Shown one piece after another: positions 12,435-24,089 of a stretch of 64,000 bases of DNA. Made by a program: the position numbers and the translations under genes. The notes beneath the pieces were generated by a model, which did not search any database, was not told the DNA's origin, and was given only the letters and a program-made list of their open reading frames with translations. This DNA is from Xestospongia bergquistia. Its lineage: Eukaryota > Porifera > Demospongiae > Haplosclerida > Petrosiidae. The stretch spans positions 21,046,446 to 21,110,445 of the forward strand of contig OZ014411.1 in the NCBI GenBank assembly GCA_963965975.1, in the 5' to 3' direction. Within the stretch, counting starts at the first letter, position 1; each line of letters opens with the position of its first letter.

Positions 12435-13250
12435 TTTGATTTTTCTGTAGGTTTTAACTATTGGAAAATGTATGTATCAGGGAAGTAAATGAAGTGGATC
12501 TTTCTAAATGAATAATGTAATGATTATCTAGAGACACTGCTAAGTCAGTATCTAAGGGTAATATGTGTAGGACATAAATTTAAAAAAAAAGACTCCACAT
12601 TGGAATTTATTTAGGAAGAATGGAGATGTGCTCTGACTAGATTAAGAATTGGAGTTAATAGGGAGAAATCATTGACCAAATCCTCTGTTGATAGAAGATT
12701 GCCTAAGTCAATATTGTTTATGAAAATGAGTAAACATAGTTGAACATGAGTTTCATACTGTACATGTTGGAAGCAGTAGGCACATTTCCCAAAGAATGAA
12801 CACTAGTTTGATGTATGTATGAAGTTATGGTGATAAGGTATATACAATTAATCAGGTGTAGAATGAACACTAGTTTGATGTATGTATGTAGTTATGGTGA
12901 TAAGGTAAAACTCAAAGGCTATGAAAATATTACATATACAAAAAACACACACTAATACTTAAATGTGCTTTGAAATCATTGATACTTTCAAAATGTCTAA
13001 GTACAAACACAAAGTATTGTATATGGTTAAGTGTTTGAAGCACTTACAAAAAATGGTTAAGTTAGCTTAATACTTAAATTATAAATGACATAAGAGTTTC
13101 TTGTGTTAGTGACATGACCTATATATTTCACACTAGGTTTTAACTATTGGTAATGTATGTATCAGGGAAGTAAATGAAGTGGATCTTTCTAAATGAATAG
13201 TGTAATGATTATCTAGAGACACTGCTAAGTCAGTATCTAAGGGTAATATG
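12435..13250. repeat. Direct repeat pair of about 120 bp
   Basis: The block at about 12445-12555 (TATGTATCAGGGAAGTAAAT ... TCAGTATCTAAGGGTAATAT) is repeated nearly perfectly at about 13136-13250. No coding potential is seen. Confidence 0.75.
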
Positions 13251-13905
13251 GTAACAATGGATTACTAGTATACAATGTACCAATAAGGTGACAACAGTGT
13301 ACTTAGCTATATGGTTTCATTGTATCCATGTACATATCATATTAACCTTAGGTTGGTAAATGTGTACATAGTTACATGGATACATTGTATCTTTGTACTT
13401 AGTGATTACATAATCTTTGGAGTAGCTCATAAAAAATGACTATTCACATGATCATCACATCATATAAAGAATTGGGCAAAGCACTTTACAAAAGACTTAA
13501 GCACAAGTACTTAGAGTAACAAATAGATATGTAATTTTTGTTATTACATTTATAATCTGATGTCTGTACAAATTATTATTACATTGGACAAACATGAGTT
13601 GTTCAAAATGTTTATATGTAATCCAGCATATCACTAACAGGTTGTTTGCATTGCTTATCCCAAATAAATTAATACATAATTAGAGAAGTGACTCAAAGGC
13701 TATGAAAATATTACATATACAAAAAACACACACTAATACTTAAATGTGCTTTGAAATCATTGATACTTTTAAAATGTCTAAGTACAAACACAAAGTATTG
13801 TATATGGTTAAGTGTTTGAAGCACTTCAAAACACTTGCAAAAAATGGTTAAGTTAGCTTAATGCTTAAATTATAAATGACAGAAGAGTTTCTTGTGTTAG
13901 TGCAG
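12909..13905. repeat. Direct repeat pair of about 215 bp flanking inverted-repeat DNA
   Basis: The block at 12909-13115 (ACTCAAAGGCTATGAAAATA ... AAATTATAAATGACA) recurs at 13690-13885. Between the copies lie a partial inverted repeat (CATTGTATCCATGTA at 13318 against TACATGGATACA at 13373) and unassigned AT-rich DNA. The second copy ends right at the acceptor of the RCC1 fragment. Confidence 0.75.
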
Positions 13906-14256
13906 GATATGCTCATATGGACCTTAGCAATGGTTCAATATACACATGTGGCAAAGGTTCAGATGGTGCCTTGGGACATGGGTATGACCTATCTGACAAA
14001 CTCTATCCAACAATAGTTGAAGCATTGATCATTCCACATGGTTTTGACATTAGTTGTTGTATTCACTTGGCGTTGCGGCAGTGATGGAAGATTAGGTCAT
14101 CCTGAAGCTTTTGCACATCGGTATTTATATCAGAGCAATGAACCAAAACAAGTGAAACTTCCTAGAAAGTGGAGACCATTATTGATTTCTTGTTCATATT
14201 ACCACACAACAGTAACATGTTATGCTACCTGTGATTACTCAGAGTGGGACTGTTAA
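13906..14256 (+). pseudogene. RCC1-repeat fragment (HERC/RCC1-like)
   Basis: After an acceptor (TTAGTGCAG) the plus strand reads SIYTCGKGSDGALGHG, then in a second frame VFTWRCGSDGRLGHPE and ISCSYYHTTV. These are blades of an RCC1 beta-propeller (v.awG.g..GqLGhg; iacG..Htlal). The first half (frame of 13917) ends in a stop near 14082 at the junction DISCCIHLALRQ, while the second half continues one base out of frame from 14038. A small deletion has therefore fused two blades. No flanking exons were recognised. It is a relic of a host gene. Confidence 0.65.
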
Positions 14257-14424
14257 GATTTGCATCTATTATTAATTTTTAAAAATTAATTTTATTTAAA
14301 ATTTTAATGTCAACAAACAATAAAAAGAGTTAAGAATATAACACATCAAGACATATTAACATATATTATACTGTCATTGATGATGTATTAAAAAAGCCAT
14401 ACAAATTGTAATTAGCTATAGTTT

Positions 14425-15073
14425 TCATCTTAGTTTAACATAGTTTGCTGGAAAAATACCCACTCTATCATCTATTCTTCCTTCCCACCAATTGGTCTGA
14501 CTATCCATTCGGCTAATCACTTGATTGACTTGACCTTTGTGAAACACATTTTATCTCAGCTCAGAAGTTGTATGAGCAACAGCTTGAGGAAGCTGGTCTC
14601 AATTGGCCTCTTTAGAAAGAGCATATTTATATACTTTTCATTTTGTAGACCCTCTCACTGTTGGTGATTTATTGGTGCTACCAGACTTTAGTGTTATGTT
14701 TGGTTTGAAACAATTAAGAATAGAAGGTTTTTGTGGTGGGCGTGTGGCAGTGTAAGAATTTGCTCTAGGTCTTTGAATATCATCATCATTGTCATAACTA
14801 GTAAATGATGGTGAAGAAAGTGGTGGATTTCAGGTAGATGTTGAAACAGATGGCTTTCTTGGTTTTGATTGTGGAGCAGGTTTGGGTGGTTCCTCACTTC
14901 CTCCTAAATAGTGGCTTGTTAAATCTTTAGCAGCAGCATCTGTAGCTCCTTTTACGACTGCTTCAGTAGCTGAACGTCCTGCTTCTGATTGAACAAACTT
15001 TTTGCCAGCTTTTGCTGCTCCAAAGCCTACTTTTTAGATGCAAATACACCATAGAAACCGCCCTCTCCCTCAT
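14425..15073 (-). pseudogene. SH3-domain adaptor pseudogene
   Basis: Minus strand, after an acceptor (TTTCATACAG): DEGEGGFYGVFASKK, then KVGFGAAKAGKKF, a proline-rich linker (PPKPAPQSKPRKPS) and a C-terminal half SH3 domain containing QTNWWEGRIDD and VGIFPANYVKLR followed by TGA. The NWWEGR and GIFPANYV motifs are diagnostic of SH3. Lesions: a one-base frameshift at the FASKK/KVGF junction, a TGA after the VSTST region, two more TGAs in the spacer and a TAA just before the SH3 strand. The kept acceptor suggests a duplicated gene piece rather than a retrocopy. The parent gene is not identified. Confidence 0.7.
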
Positions 15074-15202
15074 CTGTATGAAAGTAGAAACTATTGTAAC
15101 ATCATTTTTATGATAAATATTATTGAGCTAATACAGGCAGCTTGTAAGATAGTTCATTTAAGGTATCCTACCCGCCATTTGATATGTTTACTCCCTTCGG
15201 TT

Positions 15203-15253
15203 TAGTCTCGTCCACAGACTCCCACTTCCCCCGAACAGTCTGGGGACGAGATA
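15203..15253. repeat. Hairpin repeat, MITE-like
   Basis: Arms (A)GTCTCGTCCaCAGACT and AGTCTGgGGACGAGA(T) are inverted around a C-rich loop. The motif GTCTGGGGACGAGA recurs at 38060-38073 inside another hairpin, so this is a dispersed repeat. It sits immediately upstream of the AATF copy and may mark its boundary. Confidence 0.6.
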
Positions 15254-15269
15254 CAGTCAGATACTACTC

Positions 15270-17153
15270 TCTAATCTCCACCCATTAAAGCTTAACCACG
15301 TGCAAAAGAACTGGGCTGTCATTAGCTGAGCAAGTAGCCGAAGTTAGTGATCCACTGTCTTCCAGATGATTTTGAAGTCGATATTGCTAAATGCTAAAGT
15401 GTGCGACTATAGCGAGGATGGTAATGACACTGATGCACGGAGATCAATACGCGCCATGATTTTATAACACACGATACAAAGGCTGTGCTATTTCAAGACA
15501 TCATCTAGAGCAAGAGTGGGGAATAGTGTCAGGTAAATTTATATTTCCTCTTGTTTTTCTAAATCTTAATAAACTGACTATAGCGAGGACATTGATGACA
15601 CACTGATGCACGGATACGCACCTTGATATTGAATGATGACAAACGATATAGAGGCTGTGCTATTTCAAGACATCATCTAAAGCAAGAATGGGGAATGATG
15701 TCAGGTAAATTTATATCTTAAATCTTAATAAAGTGAGTGTTGTACATGTACAAAAGAGCTTTGTGTAATTGTCATACTTTTCTCTTCCATTTGTTAACAG
15801 ATTTGCTAAATATTGGTATTCATTATAACATGAACTGCAAAATCACATTTGGAAATTAACTTGCAGAGCATTAATAACAAGATATTAATTTAAAAATTAT
15901 CCTATAATTGTTTTGGAAGATACTGGCACTGAATAGAGCTAGTCTAGTGAGGTTAGCTCCTTCAACACAAACTCAAATGTACTGAGAAAGGACAAACAAA
16001 CAGTAGGAAACCTCTAAAGAATAATTTGTTTTTGTATTAGACCAAAAGCAGTTTACAGCCACACCCAACTATCTATAGACTAATGTTGTTTTCTCAGGTG
16101 CAGGTTAAAGCTAAATGTTGATGATAATATTATATTTGTACTACTAAACCTCTCTATTCAAAGGGGCTGGTCTTGTCAGGCTACACTAGAGCTGTATAGA
16201 TGTGGTGAAATATTTCTGTAATTTTCTAAATTATCCTTATTACCAAGTGAAAGTATCCCTTTACTATATAGTCTTATAACACTAATAATGTGTAGTGGAC
16301 TTTAAAACATATACAATAATTAGTGTGTATTACATAAGTAGATTTAACTAATAATTTATATAATTGTATTTCTATTTTTAACTTATGTTGATGTTACTTT
16401 CAGATAAATCAAATGATGAGGCATGTGATGAACCTGATGCTGTCATTGTGCCATCTGAAAGTGAAGAAGAGGAGGACAATGTCTCTTTATTATCTGAAGA
16501 AGAGTTTAGTCAACACCCTGACACTCAACCAATGTTTAAGTCCACTGGTTTAGATTTAACCTCTGAAGATAGCTAATGATATTGCCAAAGGAAATGCTGT
16601 AAAACATCAACTAAGTAAGAATATTTGAAATGTATATATTCTTGTGATATGGTATGTGGATGTAGTCTCATCTTAAAAGTTCTTTGTAAGTCATATTAAA
16701 GCTTTTTCTTGTTTTTCCTTGACTCATTGTTCCTTTTACCTTATAAGACATTTTCAAGTTTCAAAACCTTTTTGTTTCAGTTACAGAACACACATGTGAA
16801 CGATATACAAACTTGTTGATGTCATGTACCTTTGGAACACAAAGAACGTTATTTTCTTTTGTTTTAATACTTTCCTGTGAAGTTATTGCATAGTTTTGGA
16901 TATTTAAACATTGATACAAGGGTTATTGAATAGTGCAACCATTAACATATTGATAACCTGAGATATAACATTTATTGGGTCAAACTTAACTTAAACAAAG
17001 TACAACTTACTTTTTCTTTATTCAGGTCTATGCGATGATTGTTAGAAGGTCATCTTAAACTTTACAAGTCTCTAGTTCTATTGAATCAACTCCCTCCACC
17101 TGATACTGCACCTCTATTTCTTACTAATGACACTCAGAGTATAGTTAATAATG
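15270..17153 (+). pseudogene. AATF/Che-1 pseudogene, copy A (5' exons only)
   Basis: Relic of the nucleolar ribosome-biogenesis factor AATF (Bfr2 in yeast). Exon 1 lies around 15320-15532, with a second copy of its 3' part at about 15578-15704; exon 2 is 16404-16614; exon 3 is 17026-17153. Exon 1 gives VCDYSEDGND and SRHHLEQEWG; exon 2 gives an acidic stretch (SESEEEEDNVSLLS) and DTQPMFKSTG; exon 3 is the conserved LLEGH block through NQLPPPDTAPLFLTND. Lesions: frameshifts and stops in exon 1, an internal deletion in exon 2 that brings in TAA, and a one-base deletion in exon 3 turning WDGLLEG into WDDC-stop. The remaining exons are absent. All junctions are phase 1 and match copy B at 25.2-29.2 kb. 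Confidence 0.8.
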
Positions 17154-18000
17154 GTGAGTGTAAATATGTTGACATGTTCTTGTGACTAACATTTGAAGGT
17201 AATGATATGTTTGAATTGAAATCAATGTATTGTTCTCTGTTACATTAAGTCTATTAATTGTATGTGCTATACTCTGTCTAAATTGAGAAGAACCACCCAG
17301 ACATGTAAATAACTTTGCTGTTTTACATGCTATTCACATGGGACTTATACCAATCAATTCAGCGTAGAAACACGCATTTTATATATATAATTTGGGTCTC
17401 TAGTTCTATGAGAAAGTAGCAAACTATAAAACTTCATACATTTTCAATGGCACACCTTTCACGTACTTCAAATTGCACACCTTTGAAGATTTAGCAAATG
17501 ACAAGTTTTGCCTTAAGATCAGCTGTCTGTCACATGGAGATTCAAAAATTACAGTTCTAATTATACGTACAGATGTTTTATTATAACAATTATTATTACT
17601 TAAATAATAATCTGGTGTTGTCTTTTTGCGATTAAAGGCAGCTATAAAGCCACCAAGGTTCTGAAAAAAACTTTTAACAAAGAAGGAAGACTGATAATGC
17701 CTAGATTTATTTGTTGTCAGAACATCAGAAATTCTTGTGGCATCAGAGGTTTGTTGCGGAGACCCTTGAGTCTGTTTATGCCTGCTGAATTTCTCAAAAT
17801 AGTCAAACATTCACAACAATCTCCTTTGTTTGTGACCTCAGTTTCTTTCCCTTTGGCATCTTCACGAACACGAGAGAAAATGGCATGTGAACAAATAATG
17901 AATAAACTTAAAATGTACTTCAGTGCTAATTGGGAGAGGAAATACCTCACCTTACATTCCATGTCTAAAACACCTTTTTTTAATCAGAGGCTCTTCTCAT
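17154..18000. other. Unassigned sequence with overlapping open frames on both strands
   Basis: Minus-strand frames 17424-17810 and 17717-17962 overlap, and the plus-strand frame 17697-18002 lies over them. None shows a family motif I recognise. This stretch is absent from the equivalent place in copy B of AATF, so it may be an insertion. Confidence 0.3.
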
Positions 18001-18365
18001 AATTTTAGCAAATTTAGTAAGTACTGTAACAATCACTAAATTTTAAACATGCTAATGTTTTCACTTCATAAGTTAACTGAGTGCACTAAAATTTGAATAT
18101 GATAACATTTTCACTTCATGAGTTAATAAAATATGATATAATTGCTAAAATTAGAACATTCTACTGTTTTCATTTCATGTGCTAACTAAGTGTGACATAA
18201 TCACTAAAATTTGAACATGTTAATGTTTTCACTTCATAAGTTAATCAAATGTAATATAATTGTTAAAATTTGAATATGCTAAAGTTTCACTTTGTATGTT
18301 AACTAAGTGTGATATAGTAATCATTATAATTTGGATTTGTTAACATTTTCACTTCATGAGTTAAC
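18001..18365. repeat. Degenerate tandem repeat, about 60-bp unit, six copies
   Basis: The unit is roughly ACTAAAATTTGAACATG + TTAATGTTTTCACTTCATAA + GTTAACT + TGTGATATAAT. The TTTTCACTTCAT core recurs about every 60 bp. Two units of the same repeat lie at 27089-27215 in an AATF copy B intron, so the repeat travelled with the AATF duplication and then expanded here. Confidence 0.75.
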
Positions 18366-18930
18366 CCTTTGAGCATGAAGGAAATATATTTATACACATG
18401 AGATTATATAGTTGTAAAAATCATATTTTTATAACCAGCTGAGAATTATTCATTATTGATAAAATAGGAGTGTCTGTGGTTTTAGAGTTTTGATTATTGT
18501 GCTTTGATCTTCTGTTTTATCTTCTTTCTTCTGCACAATGACAAAAATGTTATCTAGAAAGGAAGTGTTTCATCTCCTTGAAGTAGCTGTAGTTAACAGC
18601 TACAAACTGTTCAATCAAAGTGGCCATTATTTAACCCAAAAGGAATATATAGCAAAACTTGTGAAAGAGTTAGTTGAGAGATGAGGACACTTACAATCAG
18701 CTTCTCAAAGTCAACTCAGTGTAGAATCTCCAATTTGCCTTATTGATCGACATTTTCTGTCCAAGATTGAAGATCAAACAAATAGTAAATCACATCAAAA
18801 ATACTTTAGTATGTAGCAAAAGAAAAACCTTTGGACAAAAGACAACAACATAAGCAGTGTGACGTAACATTATGTATCGTACTTTGCTTCAATCTTTATT
18901 ACACATACAAAGACCCAAAACAACACTTAT
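18361..18930 (+). mobile_element. piggyBac transposase C-terminal remnant
   Basis: The plus strand reads FHLLEVAVVNSYKLF, then IDRHFLSKIED, then in shifted frames CSKRKTFGQKT and CDVTLCIVLCFNLYYT. This is the end of the piggyBac DDE domain (.hLlevavvNsyiLy), the RLd.rHF motif and the C-terminal Cys-rich finger (CdvtLCv.pCFe.YHt). It has in-frame stops and at least one frameshift. TTAACCCTTTGAGCATGA at 18361 looks like a piggyBac TTAA target plus CCCTTT terminus. No matching opposite terminus was found. Confidence 0.7.
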
Positions 18931-18989
18931 AATTTTAATATCATAAAGTTTTTATGTTCACAGCATTGAGATGTCTTGTTAAAATGACA

Positions 18990-20740
18990 ACTAATTAAAG
19001 AGGAAACTATGTCAGTAGCAAGAGATGAATGAAACTAGGTTTTAATCCACCGTACTAAACTAAAAACATGTTTGCTATCATTAGTAGAAGCTGGAATTGC
19101 CAGTAAGTTGAGAGCAAGAGAAGCAAGATGATTATACTTATGTGAACCCATTGGAGATCTCAACTTGCTGACTTCAATCCAAAATTGGATAGCGTCTTCA
19201 TGACATTCAACTAAATGAGCAACTTCATCATCTATGCACAATGTTCCAATTTTGTAGTAGCTTTATTGAAGAAAATAGGAATGTCCTCTTCAATTTTGTC
19301 AAAAACAAATGAATGATGATAATTGATAAATGTGCAATTTGACTTTTTGTTGGGTCAATTAAAGAAAGAGTTCAAAACTTGTGATTTGAATTCAAAGACC
19401 TTCAGCTAAAAATTGTTGATGTATTACATGCTCATAGAATATCTTCACTGATTCCCCATCATTCTCTCTCAGATCTATAATTAAAGCTAGAGTGTTATCT
19501 CCTATGTATATATCTTCTGTTGATAGAAGATTAGAGTATAGAGTGTAGTTTACACATGTTAGTCAGAAGAATTGTATATTTCATTTGCCTTAATGAAAAA
19601 TGATAGAACTGTTTTCAGAAGATGTTCAAATTCACCATATAGTCTGTGAATTGTTGTAGTAACTGATATTTGAAAGTATGTGTTAAACTTGTCTAAAAGA
19701 GCTAATACATTAGAAAAGAAGCATAGCCATGGCTTGGTAAATGGATCATGTAATATCCTGTCAATAGTTTGTACTTTTTCTGGTTTTTCTACATTAGGGT
19801 GGCTTCTGAAGTATGAACATAAAGGATCCCACATTTCAAGTGTGGCATAATTGCTCATCTTAGTGAGAACCATCGGGTCTCACAATGGATTAAAACTGAT
19901 CTGTACCTTCAGTGAAGACATTCTCTTAACACTAGTTTGAAAGTGATAAAAAATGTCTACAAATACCTCATCAACTTTCAATGGTAAAGCTTTTACAGCT
20001 GCTTTTACACAAAGGCTCATTGAATGGCAAATACAATGAATATCAATAATTTTAGGTTGAAGTGTACGAAGCTTGACTATAACACCACCTCTAGCTCCTT
20101 TCATTACATTGTAAGTATCTGATGTGAAACTCAGAAGATTACAAAAGGGAACACCATATCTCTCAAGGGTCTCCTTCATTGCAGTGAAGCAGCTGTCAGA
20201 TCCTGAATACCAACAGTATCAAGATGTTGAGTTGTGATGACTATCTTCTCGGGATCATAAATACAAACAAGTACAGTTAATAGCTTTGTCAAATCACCTC
20301 TTTCATTTGACTCATCACATAATAGATTATACCGAGAGGACTGTAGCAACTTGATGATTGGCTCCTTCCTGTATCGACATCACATATAATGACAATGACC
20401 TTGGTTTTAGAGTGTTTACATGAAACGTCAGCTGCAATCTGAGTCAGGAAACATTTGAAGAAAATAAACTAGACAAATGATCAACAGCTTGAAAGGGAAA
20501 ATTATGAAGTGCTATAAACTGTGCTAGTGCTAGTTCAGCTGACATCACTTGGGTGTGGCTTTGTCCCTCTAAGAAAGTTGTTATAGAAGAAGACTTTCTT
20601 GAACTTCTATAAATGGGTTGAACCGTTAACATGGTGAGTGATGTCATTGAAGCCACCATGAGAAACTGTGAAGTCACTGTGGCATAGCTAACACTTAGCA
20701 TACTTGACTCCTTTCCTACTACAAACAATATGTGGTGGTA
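18990..20740 (-). mobile_element. hAT-family transposase, degenerate
   Basis: Minus-strand pieces read 5' to 3' with many frameshifts: ALAQFIALHNFPFQAVDHLS (around 20500), EKIVITTQHLDTVG (20250), LSFTSDTYNVMKGARGG and IIDIHCICHSMSLCVKAA (20000-20120), FYHFQTSVKRM, and the C-terminal dimerisation motif LLAIPASTNDSKHVFSLVR (19050-19110). The order and motifs fit the hAT superfamily (SCAND3/KRAB-A-type hAT proteins); the S.DtaNvMkG, iidihCicH and IPaSnadsErvFS blocks are standard. Termini were not identified. It is not capable of producing a protein as it stands. Confidence 0.75.
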
Positions 20741-21399
20741 ACTTCCAACTTGACTTGAGTTTTCCTGATCCAGTAACAGCAGTAGTTTTACATCTCTTGG
20801 ATGGAAGACATTGGAAGTGGTATTATCTGAATCACTTCCAACTTCGGCACTGCTGGTACCAGTACTGGTAGTGGCTAGTATGATGCTACTGTATTGACTG
20901 TCACTGTGACTACTGCTGCTTGCTTGCTCAGCTATATTTTACAGGCGTGGTTTTTCACCACACATGCTCTAATCTGTATAACTAATGTATGAATCCGTGC
21001 TCTGTATTTGTGAGTTCAATTCTGTTTTTTTTTATGGATAGATCTGTATGGTTGGAAGCACTGATATAATTAATACCTTATAACTATTAACATATCACTA
21101 TATATTATTTACCACACCACAAAGTATTCAAAAAGAAATTTACTTATATGATGAGCTTATCATGGAAAATGTTAACTCTCCTGACACTTTGAGTTAGTAG
21201 AATAATGCTTGATAATTAAAAAATTAGTAAAACCTTTAGCAATGTTGTTTGACGCAATATCAAAAAAAACACTAGAAAACTCAAGAAAAAAAAACTCATA
21301 GCAACTTCCTCTGACTCGAAGATCAAATTAGTTGTCTTCTTTATTTACACCTGATAATGAACAGAGCATGACAAAGTTTAAGAGATTGCTCCTTTTAAA

Positions 21400-21890
21400 G
21401 TATGTTCCTGCATGAAGCAATACATGTCAAATAAACCAATCAAATGTGGCTTTAAAATCTGGATACATGCTGAATCTAAGAGTGAACATGTCTCAGAATT
21501 TGATATTTATACTGGCAAGAAAGGTGACAGAGTAGAGAGAGGTCTATGTACATCAGTTGTGATGAGTTTAACTAAAATTTCTAAGAAACAAAACTCATCA
21601 TATATATTTTAATAACTTTATACTGCAATAAATTTACTTCTAGATTTACAATGACAGGATATATACGGCAATGGCATCATGAGAGCTGATTAGAAAGGTT
21701 TTCCATCAGAATTGATGAAGTATATTAAGAAGGCTCTACCAGAGTGGGGACAACATATTGCTGTAAAGTATGGACACCTTGTTGTCACTCTGTGGCAAGA
21801 CACCAAGCCATTTTTTTTGTTTATCCATAAATGCACAACAAAATAAAACTGAGTCTGTCACAAAGAAGAAGAAGGACAACACATAGATAA
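21400..21890 (+). mobile_element. piggyBac transposase internal fragment
   Basis: KQYMSNKPIKCGFKIWIHAE, EFDIYTGKKGD and GLCTSVVMSLT (21412-21570) match the piggyBac catalytic core (kqYmpnKPikwGfKvw...yTGk...lG.sVV..L). Further on, ALPEWGQHIA and GHLVVTLWQDTKP (21720-21820) match the strand before the last catalytic aspartate. It is broken by stops. It belongs to a different copy from the piggyBac C-terminus at 18.4 kb, because the order is reversed. Confidence 0.7.
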
Positions 21891-22725
21891 GTCTTTCTTG
21901 TTCTCAGTTAGTTATGTTGTATATTGAATATTGAGTGGAATCAATTGTAATGATCAGGGAAGAAGAAGGATAACACATAGATAAGTCTTCCTCGCCCTCA
22001 GTCAGTTATGTTGTATATTGGGGTTCGTCCGTGTTCGCCTACTCTGATTTTAATACAATAGTACGGGTTTGCCTACGGATACCATAATTCTAATTAATAG
22101 ATGTTTTTGAAATTTTCACTGAATTAACATTCAAAAATTTAATTAAATCTTGTTGTTAAATACACAAAGACTTAACTAAATTTCATAAGGTCTATTGACT
22201 TTGAAAAGATCCAAACATCTTTGAGTGTGTTGAGGTATTTCAAAGAGAACAAGTCAGCACAGGTTTCAATACAGCAGCTTGCAGCAGGTGCACATCCACC
22301 TCGTCGGAAAAAGAAAACTGTAGAGAAAGATTAACACATTAAGGAACTCAAAGAAAGATTTAGCAGTAATGTAATCTCTTTATCAGACTATGTAGTAGGC
22401 ATGTCTCAACACATTAACTTATAATTGTTTAATTCTTTAATCTTTACTTTTCTTAAATTGTACACTCTTTAATTATCATTTACCTTAAACTCCTTCATCA
22501 TTATTTAGACTGTTTCAGTCCCTTTTGGTCCATTAGCTCTTGCATTGTAATTTGTAAAATCGCAATATTTTTTAAATTAGAATTACGGTATCTGTAGGCG
22601 AAAACTATTAAAATCAGAGTAGGCGAACCCATACTAACTCGTATATTGAATATTGAGTAGAGTCAATTATAATGATCAGGGAAGAAGAAGGATGACACAT
22701 AGATAAGTTTTCCTTGTCAGGGTTT
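21866..22725. repeat. Tandem repeat, about 95-bp unit, interrupted by a TIR element
   Basis: A unit containing AGAAGAAGGATAACACATAG, GTTATGTTGTATATTG and AATGATCAGGGA occurs at 21866 and at 21961, with a third partial unit after 22660. The second unit is split after GTATATTG by the element at 22021-22640. Confidence 0.75.
22021..22640. mobile_element. 620-bp DNA transposon with long TIRs and 8-bp target duplication
   Basis: GTATATTG occurs immediately left (22013-22020) and right (22641-22648). Since the surrounding tandem unit normally has one copy, this is a clear 8-bp target-site duplication. Termini align as inverted repeats for about 75 bp: left GGGTTCGTCCGTGTTCGCC, right (reverse complement) GAGTTAGTATGGGTTCGCC; then both continue with TACTCTGATTTTAATA and a block containing GATACC(A/G)TAATTCTAATT. 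The interior has a short plus-strand frame FKENKSAQVSIQQLAAGAHP (about 22238-22297) followed by a basic PPRRKKK tail, perhaps the end of a lost transposase. TSD length fits hAT, P or Merlin; the termini fit none clearly. Confidence 0.8.
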
Positions 22726-22744
22726 CATTTAGAAAAATGGACAA

Positions 22745-22797
22745 GGGGGGGGGGGGGGGGGCAAAATAATACTTAGAGAAAATTTAGGGGGGGGGGG
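22745..22797. repeat. Two poly-G tracts (17 and 11 G)
   Basis: Runs of G at 22745-22761 and 22787-22797, 25 bp apart, in otherwise AT-rich DNA. They are G-quadruplex-capable, and run lengths in such tracts are often assembly-uncertain. Confidence 0.8.
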
Positions 22798-22867
22798 CAA
22801 ATATTATAAATACACATTTTAGTGCCTTTATTGATGTAGCTATTCACAAATATGTCCCTGTTTTGTC

Positions 22868-23194
22868 ATGACTATACTAACTTCCCCTCAAACCACAAAA
22901 GAGTTTCAAGTAGATCTTGTAAAAGATCTAATTGGCAATTACAACTCTAGAGAAAGACTAGGTCATCCATCTACAATATCATCAGTCAAATTTTTTTTAC
23001 CAACATCACTTCCCCAGTACATGGAACTGAGAGAGTTTATCATTTTTACTACCAGTGTCGTCAACTTTTTCACATGCAAATCTGAACATTGTGCAAAAAA
23101 TCTTATTTTATTTGACATTAACATACAATTATCTCAATATATATCTGACCATGCTAAAAGTTACTCAGTACAATGTTTATTCATTGCTTATTAG
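22868..23194 (+). mobile_element. Possible piggyBac-like C-terminal relic
   Basis: Open frame with FQVDLVKDLIGNYNSRERLG, resembling the fk..Lv..Lig.y.sRkr.GRPs linker of PGBD4-type piggyBac proteins, and a later C-K-S-E-H-C pair suggestive of the terminal finger. The resemblance is partial. Confidence 0.35.
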
Positions 23195-23254
23195 CAACTG
23201 AGTCTGATTTTTCTGATGTGTCTTTCGATGATGCAATAGGATTTATGGAGGCTC

Positions 23255-23640
23255 TTAAAATGATTTGGTGAGTGAAAACTTGTGGCAATCAGACTTGATG
23301 TTTGTCATGATACAAAGTAGTGCATTCATCATTTTAGTACTAAGTCTATTCCTGTGCTTTGTCTTGCTTAAGTTATACTGAGAAAAGAGACACTCTGAAT
23401 CTACATTACTATGGAAAAATATGAGCAGTGCCTTGGTCAGTTTACTAAGCAAAGGGAAGCGAGGCAAATTGGCGGAATTCTTGATCACAGACACATTTGT
23501 CCAGTATTTGTCAAGAATAATGTCACTGTTACTATTGATGGAAGTGCACAGGTATTCTGTACATTCTCTTTTTAATGGTACAATCTCAGCTGTTTGAACT
23601 ACATTAGGCAAACATTTAGCACATTCTATTACTTGCTTTG
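23255..23640 (-). mobile_element. hAT transposase C-terminal (dimerisation) fragment
   Basis: The 118-residue minus-strand frame ends with FPLLSKLTKALLIFFHSNVD, SECLFSQYNLSKTKHRNRLS and ALLCIM. This is the hAT C-terminal dimerisation region (fp.LskLAk..L.ihhSnadsEr.FS....ktk.RnrLs...l.aLl). It stands alone, without the catalytic domain, and is distinct in sequence from the hAT elements at 20 kb and 37 kb. Confidence 0.65.
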
Positions 23641-24089
23641 TAATAGCAATTGATCAGTAATTTTAAAAAATCTGACTTTAGGTATGAACTGTCTGACCAT
23701 CTGACAGAGGGTAACAAAATCTGAAAAGTCGGACAAAATCTGACCAGTTGGCAACACTGGTTACTACTGACATAGATATGAAAGAAAATTTGATTTGGTA
23801 ATTAATTATTCATAGTGGGCGTTAACTTTTAGAAATAAAATATTAATTAATTGAATCTGCCAAAATGAGAAAGTCTAGATTCATGACCTGCTACGAAATC
23901 TTTGAGAACATCTGTTAGTGAAATACCATCAAGTTTTTTCTTTGTGGACATAAAATACCATAATATGGTTTAGTTGTACTTGTGTCATATTAGATCATAA
24001 ATATGACTTCACCCTTCTAAGGAAACTAATAGATTTCTACATTGTTGCAGTAGTGGTTGGGACCATTTGCCTAAAATCAGAGTACTTCA

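Noticed and set aside
14694-14897. His-rich minus-strand open frame
   Set aside because: Off-frame shadow of the SH3 pseudogene linker; the SH3 frame carries the recognisable motifs.
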